This document shows positions 7,028-13,123 of a DNA stretch of 33,166 nt, one piece after another. The notes below the pieces were generated by a model, which worked only from the letters and a program-made list of their open reading frames with translations, was not told the origin of the DNA and searched no databases. The stretch spans positions 1-33,166 of the forward strand of contig JAJTDE010000057.1 in assembly GCA_021298085.1 (NCBI GenBank), given 5' to 3'. Each line of letters begins with the position of its first letter. Within the stretch, counting starts at the first letter, position 1. Made by a program: the position numbers and the translations under genes. The DNA is from Rubrivivax sp. GTDB lineage: Bacteria > Pseudomonadota > Gammaproteobacteria > Burkholderiales > Burkholderiaceae_C.

Positions 7028-7462
7028 TCATGACGACCCATCGACCCACGGATTCAACAGTGGAACCCGAGCGAGTTTGTAGTCACCCGTGTCGCGGGTC
7101 ACCACTGCCAGTCCGTGTTGCAACGCGGTTGCCGCGATGATCAAGTCGGGCTGCAAGAAGGTATGGCCGACTTTGCGCCCCTCGTCAACAAGGAGGCGCC
7201 ACTTGAACATCACATCCTCGGAGACCTCCAAAACGCGCTGATCGAACATGGGGCGTACTCGGTGAAGCAGCCAGTCATTCAGTTCGGCGCGTTGTATTGG
7301 ATCGTCTACTGTCTCGATGCCAAAGCGGATCTCGGCGAACGTGATGGTGCTGATGAACAAGTCCTCCAGCCGTTGGCCAGCGATGAAGCTTCTCACCCGT
7401 GCATTGGGGCGCGGCCGGCGCAACTCCGAAATCACATTGGTATCGAGGAGCCAGCCAGTCAC
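7028..7462 (-). CDS. PIN-domain toxin, VapC/FitB type
   Basis: 144 residues from GTG 7462. The PIN-domain acidic residues are all present: D7 in LLDTNVISE, E44 in TFAEIRFGIE, D106 in LQPDLIIAATA, and D124/D127 in VTRDTGDY. These form the Mg-dependent RNase site of type II toxins. The sequence is closest in feel to the FitB branch. Its start overlaps the antitoxin stop (GTGA, 7459-7462), so translation is coupled and antitoxin is made first. The pair lies in a locally less GC-rich stretch, consistent with acquisition. Target RNA cannot be inferred. Confidence 0.92.
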   Translation of the reverse strand: MTGWLLDTNVISELRRPRPNARVRSFIAGQRLEDLFISTITFAEIRFGIETVDDPIQRAELNDWLLHRVRPMFDQRVLEVSEDVMFKWRLLVDEGRKVGHTFLQPDLIIAATALQHGLAVVTRDTGDYKLARVPLLNPWVDGSS

Positions 7463-7761
7463 AACTTGACAGAGCGAACGGACATCGCAGAACGGCTTGG
7501 CTCGATCTCAGACTGCCGATGTGGTGAGGCTTGCAGAGCCGCGATCAGCAACTCGCCTGTTCGTGCGCCTTTGAGGCGATTGAACTCGTCTGCGTCGACA
7601 ACCACCACCGCATCGCGACCATGCAACGTCACATGTTGCGGCCCATTGCTGTGGGCCATCCGCACAAGTTCGCTGAATCGCGCTTTGGCGTCCTGAAGTC
7701 GCCAGCGACCGAGCAGTGGCTGCGCCGTAGGTGCTGCCAAGGTTGATGATTTTCTAGTCAT
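7459..7761 (-). CDS. Phd/YefM-family antitoxin
   Basis: 100 residues from ATG 7761. The Phd-type DNA-binding N-half is visible in WRLQDAKARFSELVRMA, followed by GRDAVVVVDADEFNRL; the C-terminal tail that should wrap the toxin is variable. It precedes and overlaps the PIN-domain toxin gene, the usual order of type II modules, and would be expected to repress its own promoter with the toxin as co-repressor. The start codon is within about 7 bases of a possible -10 box (see the entry at 7769), so the transcript may be nearly leaderless. Confidence 0.88.
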   Translation of the reverse strand: MTRKSSTLAAPTAQPLLGRWRLQDAKARFSELVRMAHSNGPQHVTLHGRDAVVVVDADEFNRLKGARTGELLIAALQASPHRQSEIEPSRSAMSVRSVKL

Positions 7762-7768
7762 GCTGACC

Positions 7769-7797
7769 AAAATATCACCGCCTCTATCTGGACGCAA
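7769..7797 (-). promoter_or_regulatory. Candidate promoter of the toxin-antitoxin operon
   Basis: On the minus strand TTGCGT (7792-7797) and TATTTT (7769-7774) are separated by 17 bases, a sigma-70-like spacing. The match to consensus is partial (3/6 and 4/6). If it is used, transcription would begin almost at the antitoxin ATG (7761). Confidence 0.3.
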
Positions 7798-8087
7798 GGT
7801 CGTAGCGGCGCAAGCCAGCGACAGGCGGCGGCAACTTGGCGGCCAAGTCAAGGCCTCTGCGCACCAAGTTTGGCCACCCCGGTCTGGCGCGGCAGTGTGA
7901 CCTCGGGCAAGAACGCGAAGTGGACGAATTCGACGCAGGTGTGGGTCGAGGCCATGGCGGTCTCCAGTGCATTGAATGAGTCGCCATACTCTCCGATATG
8001 GGTGAATCGCCCTTGTTATCCAGGAGGCCGTCAAGGCAGCGGGAGTCCTTCTCAAGAGCAGCACGCACTGCATAAATGGTTTACATA

Positions 8088-8100
8088 AGACACATTGTCT
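8088..8100. promoter_or_regulatory. Small perfect palindrome in an A+T-rich island
   Basis: AGACA and TGTCT are perfect inverted repeats with a CAT spacer, inside one of the few A+T-rich segments of this region (around 8075-8105). It could be an operator or part of a promoter, but no adjacent gene start fixes its role. Confidence 0.25.
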
Positions 8101-8230
8101 ATTTGCCGAGTGGGGTATCGGCCGCCCCGTCGCAGGCTCATCATGGGCCATCGTCAAGTCACGGTTGCCTTTCTGGCGGGCCCGGTCGCCGCCGCCGACC
8201 AGCGCGCCAGTCCTGCCGCCACGCGCAGGG

Positions 8231-8521
8231 TTACGCGCAGCGCGCCTGCTCAGCCCGCTGCCGCGCCGCCTGATACGACCCCTGCGGAACGTGCAGCAAG
8301 TCCGCGATGCGCCACATCACGTGGCGCTCAATGCATGAGGTGAAGGTGTAGAGGTCGGTCGCGTTGCCGGCCGTGGCCTCGGCCAGTTCGGTCAGGGTCT
8401 TCAGCATGGGTGCGGTGGGAAGGTCAGCTCGACAGTATGCCCATGGATGGCCCGCGGGCCGATAGGCCCGTTGCAGGAGGTAGGGCCACCCCCCTTGCCC
8501 CAGTCGCTGAATCGTCGCCAT
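8231..8521 (-). CDS. Hypothetical protein, 96 residues
   Basis: The frame from ATG 8521 gives MATIQRLGQGGWPYLLQRAY at the start. It later reads APMLKTLTELAEATAGNATD and IERHVMWRIADLLHVPQGSY, ending near 8231. The second half looks like a genuine alpha-helical protein. The first half is less convincing, so a shorter start at the internal ATG about 40 codons in (MLKTLTELAEA) is possible. AGGA lies about 10 bases upstream of the long start. I do not recognise the family. It lies head-to-head with the broken gene at 8523-8830. Confidence 0.4.
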   Translation of the reverse strand: MATIQRLGQGGWPYLLQRAYRPAGHPWAYCRADLPTAPMLKTLTELAEATAGNATDLYTFTSCIERHVMWRIADLLHVPQGSYQAARQRAEQARCA

Positions 8522-8522
8522 G

Positions 8523-8830
8523 GTGTGCTGTTCCTGGACACCGACACGTCGCTGAGCCGGACCTGTCGCGCTCGCCGGACTCGCTCGACGAACTGGAGCA
8601 CATCCTGCTGCGCGAAGTGCAGCCCGTGTGTGCACCGAACCTGCGGGCGGTGGTGGGTGAGTGGGCGGGTTTCGACGCAGGCTGGCTGAAGGAGCGCATC
8701 GAGCAGCACCAGGCGTTGCGCTGGGCTTGGTGGCGCCAACGTTGGCCTGCGCGCATCGCGCCCGCGGTGGCCGACGCGTGGGCTGCCACCCGGGCGGCGA
8801 TCGTCGCGTCGGCGGCCCGCCGGCCCCTGA
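8523..8830 (+). pseudogene. Small conserved gene (DUF7079-like), truncated and frameshifted
   Basis: The start of the recognisable part, VLFLDTDTSLS, lies in one frame. The rest lies in another: SRSPDSLDELEHILLREVQP, VCAPNLRAVVGEWAGFDAGW and then LKERI. Together they resemble small Burkholderiales proteins with an N-terminal LSELFLDT motif, which I recall as DUF7079, though I am unsure of the number. The very N-terminus is absent, a shift occurs near 8560 with some codons lost, and after AARRPLS the frame runs on without family-like sequence. It is therefore probably dead, in the same style as the remnants at 1-3.9 kb. Confidence 0.45.
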
Positions 8831-8960
8831 GCCCGCCGGGAACCTATTGGCGCCGCCAGGGTCTGGCGCAAGGGGTCTGCTGGGCAATACCCGACGGGTG
8901 GTGTCCAGCGCGTGCCCCATCGGCTGGTTTCGGTGTGTCCGACTTGTCAGGAGATTCGCG

Positions 8961-9302
8961 ATTCAAGTGCTTTTCAGATCCCGTGACCCTCGCGCGGCCG
9001 TCTTCCGCAGCGGCGTCGAGCGTCGGGTGCGTTTTGTGCTGCGCCGGCTGAGCCAGCGCGTGATGCGCGCCGACGTGCAGTTCTCTGACGTCAACGGCCC
9101 GCGCGGCGGCGTCGACAAGCGCTGCCAGATCGAACTGCGGTCCGCAGGTGGTGGTGCGGTGGTGGTGTCCTCCGTCAAATCGGACTGGCGCGCCGCGCTG
9201 GACGACGCCCTGCTGCGTGCGGCCCGCTTTGTGGTGCGCCTGTGGCAGCGGGTGGGTGACACGCGCCGTCTGCAGCGCCGCAACCCGTCCGCCGGCGCGT
9301 GA
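8961..9302 (+). CDS. HPF/RaiA-family ribosome-associated protein, probable ATT start
   Basis: 113 residues if translation begins at ATT 8961. The family-like sequence is QVLFRSRDPRAAVF, then RVRFVLRRLSQRVMRADVQF, SDVNGPRGGVDKRCQIELR and DWRAALDDALLRAARFVVR. These short HPF/RaiA-like proteins bind ribosomes and normally begin MQVLF; here the codon before QVLF is ATT. AGGAGA (8949-8954) lies 6 bases upstream of that ATT, ideal for initiation. The next alternative, GTG at 8967, would be 12 bases away and would drop conserved residues. ATT is the start codon of infC in Escherichia coli, where it serves autoregulation. A mutated ATG in a decaying region is the rival explanation. Confidence 0.68.
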   Translation: MQVLFRSRDPRAAVFRSGVERRVRFVLRRLSQRVMRADVQFSDVNGPRGGVDKRCQIELRSAGGGAVVVSSVKSDWRAALDDALLRAARFVVRLWQRVGDTRRLQRRNPSAGA

Positions 9303-9387
9303 CGGTGCATGGCGCGCGGGGGGTGGCTGTAACCTTCTGGCTGCCTCCAGCGATTGGATGGGGGTCAACATCCTTTGGAAGACCACC

Positions 9388-9882
9388 ATGACCGCCCGCC
9401 ACCTGCTCAGCTCGCTCTTCGGCCGTACTGCCTCCGCGGCGGCTGCGCAGGCCACCGCCCAGGAGCCACCCAGCAACGGCCAGGACACGTCGCGCATGGT
9501 CTTGTCCGATGAGCAGTGGCGGGCGCGGCTGAGCCCGCAGGCCTACGAGGTGCTGCGCCGCGAGGGCACCGAGCGCTCGTTCACCAGTGAGCTCAACGAC
9601 GAGAAGCGCGCCGGAACCTACCACTGTGCAGGTTGTGACCAGCCGCTGTTTGACGCGGACATGAAGTTCGACAGCGGCACCGGTTGGCCAAGTTTCTTCA
9701 CGGCCCGGCCCGGTGCGCTGGAAACCAGGACCGACTACAAGCTGATCCTCCCGCGCACGGAGTACCACTGCAGCCGTTGCGGTGGCCACCACGGCCATGT
9801 CTTTGACGACGGCCCGGCACCCACTGGCCAGCGTTACTGCAACAACGGTGTGGCCTTGCGCTTTCAGCCTGCCGAGGGCTGA
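9388..9882 (+). CDS. msrB: Peptide-methionine (R)-S-oxide reductase
   Basis: 164 residues. It reduces methionine-R-sulfoxide in proteins. Zinc-binding pairs are CAGC (C80, C83) and CSRC (C128, C131). The substrate-site motif GTGWPSF is near residue 97, HHGHVFDDGP follows, and the catalytic cysteine is C151 in RYCNNGVALRF. The N-terminal 35 residues before the domain are Ala-rich and only weakly hydrophobic, so export is not certain; they may be a linker or a poor signal peptide. The ATG at 9388 is preceded by GGAAG at 6 bases. It lies 85 bases after the HPF-like gene, and the two may share a stress role. Confidence 0.93.
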   Translation: MTARHLLSSLFGRTASAAAAQATAQEPPSNGQDTSRMVLSDEQWRARLSPQAYEVLRREGTERSFTSELNDEKRAGTYHCAGCDQPLFDADMKFDSGTGWPSFFTARPGALETRTDYKLILPRTEYHCSRCGGHHGHVFDDGPAPTGQRYCNNGVALRFQPAEG

Positions 9883-9913
9883 CGCACAGCGGCCTGGCCC
9901 TGCGGGGCCAGTC

Positions 9914-9941
9914 ATCGATGTATACGTGCATACATAACGCT
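9914..9941 (+). promoter_or_regulatory. ModE-binding site (ModE box)
   Basis: The left half ATCGATGTATA (9914-9924), a 6-base spacer, and the right half TACATAACGCT (9931-9941) match the Escherichia coli ModE consensus (ATCGCTATATA-N6-TATATAACGAT) at about 9 of 11 positions on each side. It lies about 110 bases before modA, and a modE gene ends the same cluster. The established role is repression of modABC by molybdate-loaded ModE. Confidence 0.82.
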
Positions 9942-9991
9942 AGGCGGCGGCTAGCGGGTTCTCTCTCGAGGCGCCATGTCAGTGATGGCGG

Positions 9992-10018
9992 CCGATCCCT
10001 GTGAGCGATCGGTATACT
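9992..10018 (+). promoter_or_regulatory. Inverted repeat and possible -10 box in the modA leader
   Basis: CCGATC (9992-9997) and GATCGG (10007-10012) are perfect inverted repeats with a 9-base spacer. TATACT (10013-10018), one mismatch from a -10 consensus, follows directly. No good -35 is visible at the right spacing. It could be the modA promoter or a leader hairpin. Confidence 0.35.
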
Positions 10019-10051
10019 TGGCTACAGCGATTGCCGTCCCTCCGCGCCACG

Positions 10052-10816
10052 ATGCCTTTTCCAGCCGCCCGTTGCCTGAGAGCCCTGGCCGCGTGTACCG
10101 CCGCCGTCTGGGCGCTGGCCGCGCAGGCGGGCGAGATCACGGTGTCGGCCGCGGCCAGCCTGACCAACGCCTTGCGCGACATCGCCCCGCTGTTCGAAGC
10201 CGCCCACCCCGGCACAAAGGTCCTCTACAACTTCGGGGCGTCGGGTGCCCTGCTCGCGCAGATCGCCAAGGGTGCACCGGCCGACGTGTTGGCCAGCGCC
10301 GACATGCAGCGCATGGACCAGGCGCAGGCCCAGAACCTGATCAGGCCGTCGTCGCGCCGCGACATCGTGCGCAACACGCTGGTGGTCATCACGCCCCTTC
10401 GGTCAGCGCGCAGGCCCACGGCCCTGGGTGACCTGGCACAACCCGCCGTCACGCGCATCGCCATCGGCCACCCGGCCAGCGTGCCGGTGGGCAGCTACAC
10501 CCAGGGCGCGCTGGAGGCGGCCGGGCTGTGGCGCGCCATCGAGCCGAAGATGATCGGCGCCAACTCCGTTCGCCAGGCGCTGGACTACGTGGCCCGGGCC
10601 GAGGTGGACGCCGGCTTTGTGTACGCCACCGACGCAGCCCTGATGGCCGACAAGGTGCAGGTGGCCTTCGCGGTGCCCACACCCACGCCCATCCGCTACC
10701 CGGCGGCGGTGCTGGCCGGCGCGCCCAACCCGGGCGAGGCCGCGAAGTTTGTCGACTTCCTGCTGTCGCCGGCGGCCCAGGCGGTGTTCGCCCGGCACGG
10801 CTTCGGCAAGCCCTGA
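10052..10816 (+). CDS. modA: Molybdate ABC transporter, substrate-binding protein
   Basis: 254 residues, close to the family's usual 257. A signal peptide (ALAACTAAVWALAAQAGE) is cleaved near residue 29. The mature start EITVSAAASLTNALRDIAPL carries the conserved serine region that binds molybdate or tungstate. FGASGALLAQIAKGAPADV, IAIGHPASVPVGSYTQGALE and DAGFVYATDA are further ModA landmarks. It binds the oxyanion in the periplasm and delivers it to ModB. I chose the ATG at 10052 because it leaves a clean signal peptide; the in-frame start at 10001 adds a non-signal extension. No strong ribosome site is visible. modB starts 9 bases downstream. Confidence 0.94.
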   Translation: MPFPAARCLRALAACTAAVWALAAQAGEITVSAAASLTNALRDIAPLFEAAHPGTKVLYNFGASGALLAQIAKGAPADVLASADMQRMDQAQAQNLIRPSSRRDIVRNTLVVITPLRSARRPTALGDLAQPAVTRIAIGHPASVPVGSYTQGALEAAGLWRAIEPKMIGANSVRQALDYVARAEVDAGFVYATDAALMADKVQVAFAVPTPTPIRYPAAVLAGAPNPGEAAKFVDFLLSPAAQAVFARHGFGKP

Positions 10817-10825
10817 AGGCCGCGC

Positions 10826-11509
10826 ATGGACGTCCCCAGTGGTGCGTGGGTGGCGCTGTCACTGACCGTGAAGGTTGCGGGCTGGGCCACGGCCATCAAC
10901 CTGTTCCTCGGGGTGGGCGTGGGCTACGCGCTGGCGCGCTGGCGCTTTGCCGGGCGGGACGTGCTGGACGCGGCGCTGACGCTGCCCATGGTGATGCCAC
11001 CGACGGTGCTGGGCTACTACCTGCTGGTGCTGATCGGCAGCCAGGGGCCGCTCGGGCAGTGGCTGCTGGAGCACTTCGGCATCCGCCTGATCTTCACCTG
11101 GCAGGCCGCCGTGATCGCCGCCAGCATCGTGGCCTTCCCGCTGGTCTTCAAGGCCGCGCGGGCGGCTTTTGAAAACGTCGACCCCGAGCTGGAAGACGCG
11201 GCCCGCACGCTGGGCGTGAGCGAGTGGGCGGTCTTCCTGCGGGTGTCGCTGCCGCTGGCCTGGCGCGGCATCCTCGCCGGGCTGCTGCTGTCCTTTGCCC
11301 GCGCAATGGGTGAATTTGGTGCCACGCTGATGGTGGCGGGCAGCATCGCCGGCAAGACCCAGACGATGTCGATTGCCGTCTACGAGGCCGTTCAGGCCGG
11401 GCAGGACAACACCGCCCACTTCCTGGTGGCGGTGACCTCACTCACCTGCGTCGCCGTGCTGCTGAGCGCGGGCCGGCTCGCGCCGGGGCGCGTGATGCCG
11501 CGGGGCTGA
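10826..11509 (+). CDS. modB: Molybdate ABC transporter, permease
   Basis: 227 residues with about five membrane helices, the standard ModB length. The EAA-type loop that contacts the ATPase is visible as ELEDAARTLGVSEWAVFLRV and then SLPLAWRGI near residues 125-155. LPMVMPPTVLGYYLLVLIG near residue 55 is typical of ModB. It forms the inner-membrane channel with ModA and ModC. It lies 9 bases after modA and 4 bases before modC, so it sits in a tight operon. Confidence 0.94.
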   Translation: MDVPSGAWVALSLTVKVAGWATAINLFLGVGVGYALARWRFAGRDVLDAALTLPMVMPPTVLGYYLLVLIGSQGPLGQWLLEHFGIRLIFTWQAAVIAASIVAFPLVFKAARAAFENVDPELEDAARTLGVSEWAVFLRVSLPLAWRGILAGLLLSFARAMGEFGATLMVAGSIAGKTQTMSIAVYEAVQAGQDNTAHFLVAVTSLTCVAVLLSAGRLAPGRVMPRG

Positions 11510-11513
11510 GGGC

Positions 11514-12203
11514 ATGGGCATGCACACCTGGGACGTGGCCTTGAGCCAGCGGCTCCAGCAGGGCAGCAGCCGCTTTGAGCTGGACGTGCGGTTCAGCTGC
11601 AGCGAACGGCGTGTGGTGCTGTTCGGCCCGTCGGGCGCGGGCAAGACACAGACGCTGCGCCTGATGGCCGGCACCGTGCAGCCCGCTGCCGGCCGGGTGT
11701 GTGTGGCCGGCCGGCTGCTGCTGGACACGGCCCAGGGCCTCTCGCTGTCGCCGCAGCAGCGCCGTCTGGCCACCATGTTCCAGGACTACGCGCTGTTTCC
11801 CCACCTCACGGTGCGCCAGAACATCGCCTTTGGCCGCCACACGGGCTGGCGCAACCCTGGCCGCCAGGCCACTGACCCGGAGGTCGAGGCCTGGATCGAA
11901 CGCTTCCAGCTGCAGGCTGTGGCCGGCCACCAGCCCCACCAGCTCTCCGGGGGGCAGCGGCAGCGCACGGCGCTGGCGCGGGCGCTGGTGAACAAGCCGA
12001 CCGCCCTGTTGCTGGACGAGCCCTTTGCGGCGCTGGACCAGCGCTTGCGCCGCCAGCTGCGCGACGAGCTGCTGGAGCTGCAGGCTTCGCTGGACATCCC
12101 CTTGCTGCTGATCACCCACGACGAGGACGATGTGCGCTGCATCGCCGAACGGGTGGTGCATCTGCACGGCGGACGGGTGGTCCCGGCACCGGTTGATCCC
12201 TGA
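11514..12203 (+). CDS. modC: Molybdate ABC transporter ATPase, short form without Mop domain
   Basis: 229 residues, with ATG at 11514 and a second in-frame ATG at 11520. The ATPase motifs are complete: Walker A GPSGAGKT, Q-loop MFQDYALFPHLTVRQN, signature LSGGQRQRTALARAL, Walker B ALLLDEPFAALD and H-loop LLITHDEDD. The protein ends soon after the H-loop (HLHGGRVVPAPVDP). Escherichia coli ModC is about 350 residues and ends in a Mop/TOBE domain that binds molybdate; that domain is absent here. The stop is clean and nothing downstream looks like a detached Mop fragment before modE, so this appears to be a natural short form. Confidence 0.92.
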   Translation: MGMHTWDVALSQRLQQGSSRFELDVRFSCSERRVVLFGPSGAGKTQTLRLMAGTVQPAAGRVCVAGRLLLDTAQGLSLSPQQRRLATMFQDYALFPHLTVRQNIAFGRHTGWRNPGRQATDPEVEAWIERFQLQAVAGHQPHQLSGGQRQRTALARALVNKPTALLLDEPFAALDQRLRRQLRDELLELQASLDIPLLLITHDEDDVRCIAERVVHLHGGRVVPAPVDP

Positions 12204-12255
12204 CGTCTGACCCATAACCCCATTCCTCAGCCACACCCTCCGTCACCGTCACCCC

Positions 12256-13110
12256 ATGGCCACTGCCCCCCGACGCCCCGAACGACGCCCCGCGCGGCAC
12301 CCCTCCCAGCCGCCACCGCTGCAGCTGCATGGGTCGCTGTGGATGGCCGTGGACGGGCAGCCGCTGGGTGGCCATGGCCGTGTCGCGCTGCTGCGCGCCG
12401 TGGCCCAGCACGGCTCCATCACGCGGGCGGCGCAGGCCTTTGGCATGAGCTACAAGGCCGCCTGGGACGCGGTGAACACCATGAACGCCCTGGCCGGCGA
12501 GCCGCTGGTGGAGCGGGTGACGGGGGGCCGTGGGGGTGGCTCGACACGGCTGACCGCGCGCGGCCAGCGCCTGGTGGAACGTTACGAACAGGTGGACGCC
12601 GTCCACCAGCGCTTTGTCCGCCTGCTGGCCGATGGTGCGATGGACATCGACGAGGAGTTCTCGGTGCTGAAGGTGCTCAACGTGAAGACCAGTGCGCGCA
12701 ACCAGTGGGTGGGCACGGTCGCGGCCATCCGCGCCGGGGCCGTCAACGATGAGGTCGAGGTGCAGCTGCCCGGCGGTGCGCGCCTGGTGGCCATCATCAC
12801 GCGGGCCAGCACCGAGGCGCTCGGGCTGCGGCTGAAACAACCCGTGATCGTCTGGGTGAAGGCGTCGGCGGTGCTGCTGGCCACCGGCCTGGAGGGTGCG
12901 CGGGTGTCAGCCGACAACCGGCTGGACGGGGTGGTGAGCGCCGTCACCGCGGGTGCGGTCAACGCCGAGGTCAGCGTCGAGGCGGACGGCGGGGTGACGG
13001 TGGTGGCCATCGTCACGCAGGCCTCGCTGCAGGCGCTGGGCCTGGCGCCCGGGGCGCGGGCCACGGCCTTGATCAAGGCCTCCGACATCGTCCTGGCCAC
13101 CGCGGGCTGA
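12256..13110 (+). CDS. modE: Molybdate-dependent transcriptional regulator with two Mop domains
   Basis: 284 residues. After a basic, proline-rich extension (1-24) comes a LysR-like winged helix-turn-helix, GHGRVALLRAVAQHGSITRA and then FGMSYKAAWDAVNTMN (about 39-77). Two Mop domains follow (about 140-211 and 214-283). The first has the canonical SARNQW (146-151); the second has SADNRLDG at the equivalent place, a weaker match. Molybdate-loaded ModE binds the ModE box and represses transport genes. Its position 52 bases after modC, within the locus it should control, implies autoregulation through the box at 9914. Confidence 0.93.
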   Translation: MATAPRRPERRPARHPSQPPPLQLHGSLWMAVDGQPLGGHGRVALLRAVAQHGSITRAAQAFGMSYKAAWDAVNTMNALAGEPLVERVTGGRGGGSTRLTARGQRLVERYEQVDAVHQRFVRLLADGAMDIDEEFSVLKVLNVKTSARNQWVGTVAAIRAGAVNDEVEVQLPGGARLVAIITRASTEALGLRLKQPVIVWVKASAVLLATGLEGARVSADNRLDGVVSAVTAGAVNAEVSVEADGGVTVVAIVTQASLQALGLAPGARATALIKASDIVLATAG

Positions 13111-13117
13111 GCCCGCG
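13101..13117. terminator. Possible shared hairpin between convergent modE and oligopeptidase genes
   Basis: CGCGGGC and GCCCGCG form a perfect 7-bp stem whose 3-base loop is the modE stop codon TGA. The convergent gene ends 14 bases after the modE stop. There is no T-tract on either side, so intrinsic termination is uncertain. Confidence 0.35.
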
Positions 13118-13123
13118 CTGGCC

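Larger units (their letters stand above)
7762..8230. other. Gene-poor stretch upstream of the toxin-antitoxin pair
   Basis: About 470 bases without a convincing gene. A minus-strand stretch at 7847-8015 is open for 55 codons and reads like real protein (GRFTHIGEYGDSFNALE and then THTCVEFVHFAFLPE), but it has no start and stops on both sides, so it may be a relic of a lost gene. An A+T-richer segment with the palindrome AGACA-CAT-TGTCT lies at 8088-8100. No RNA gene or insertion sequence end was recognised. Confidence 0.4.
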
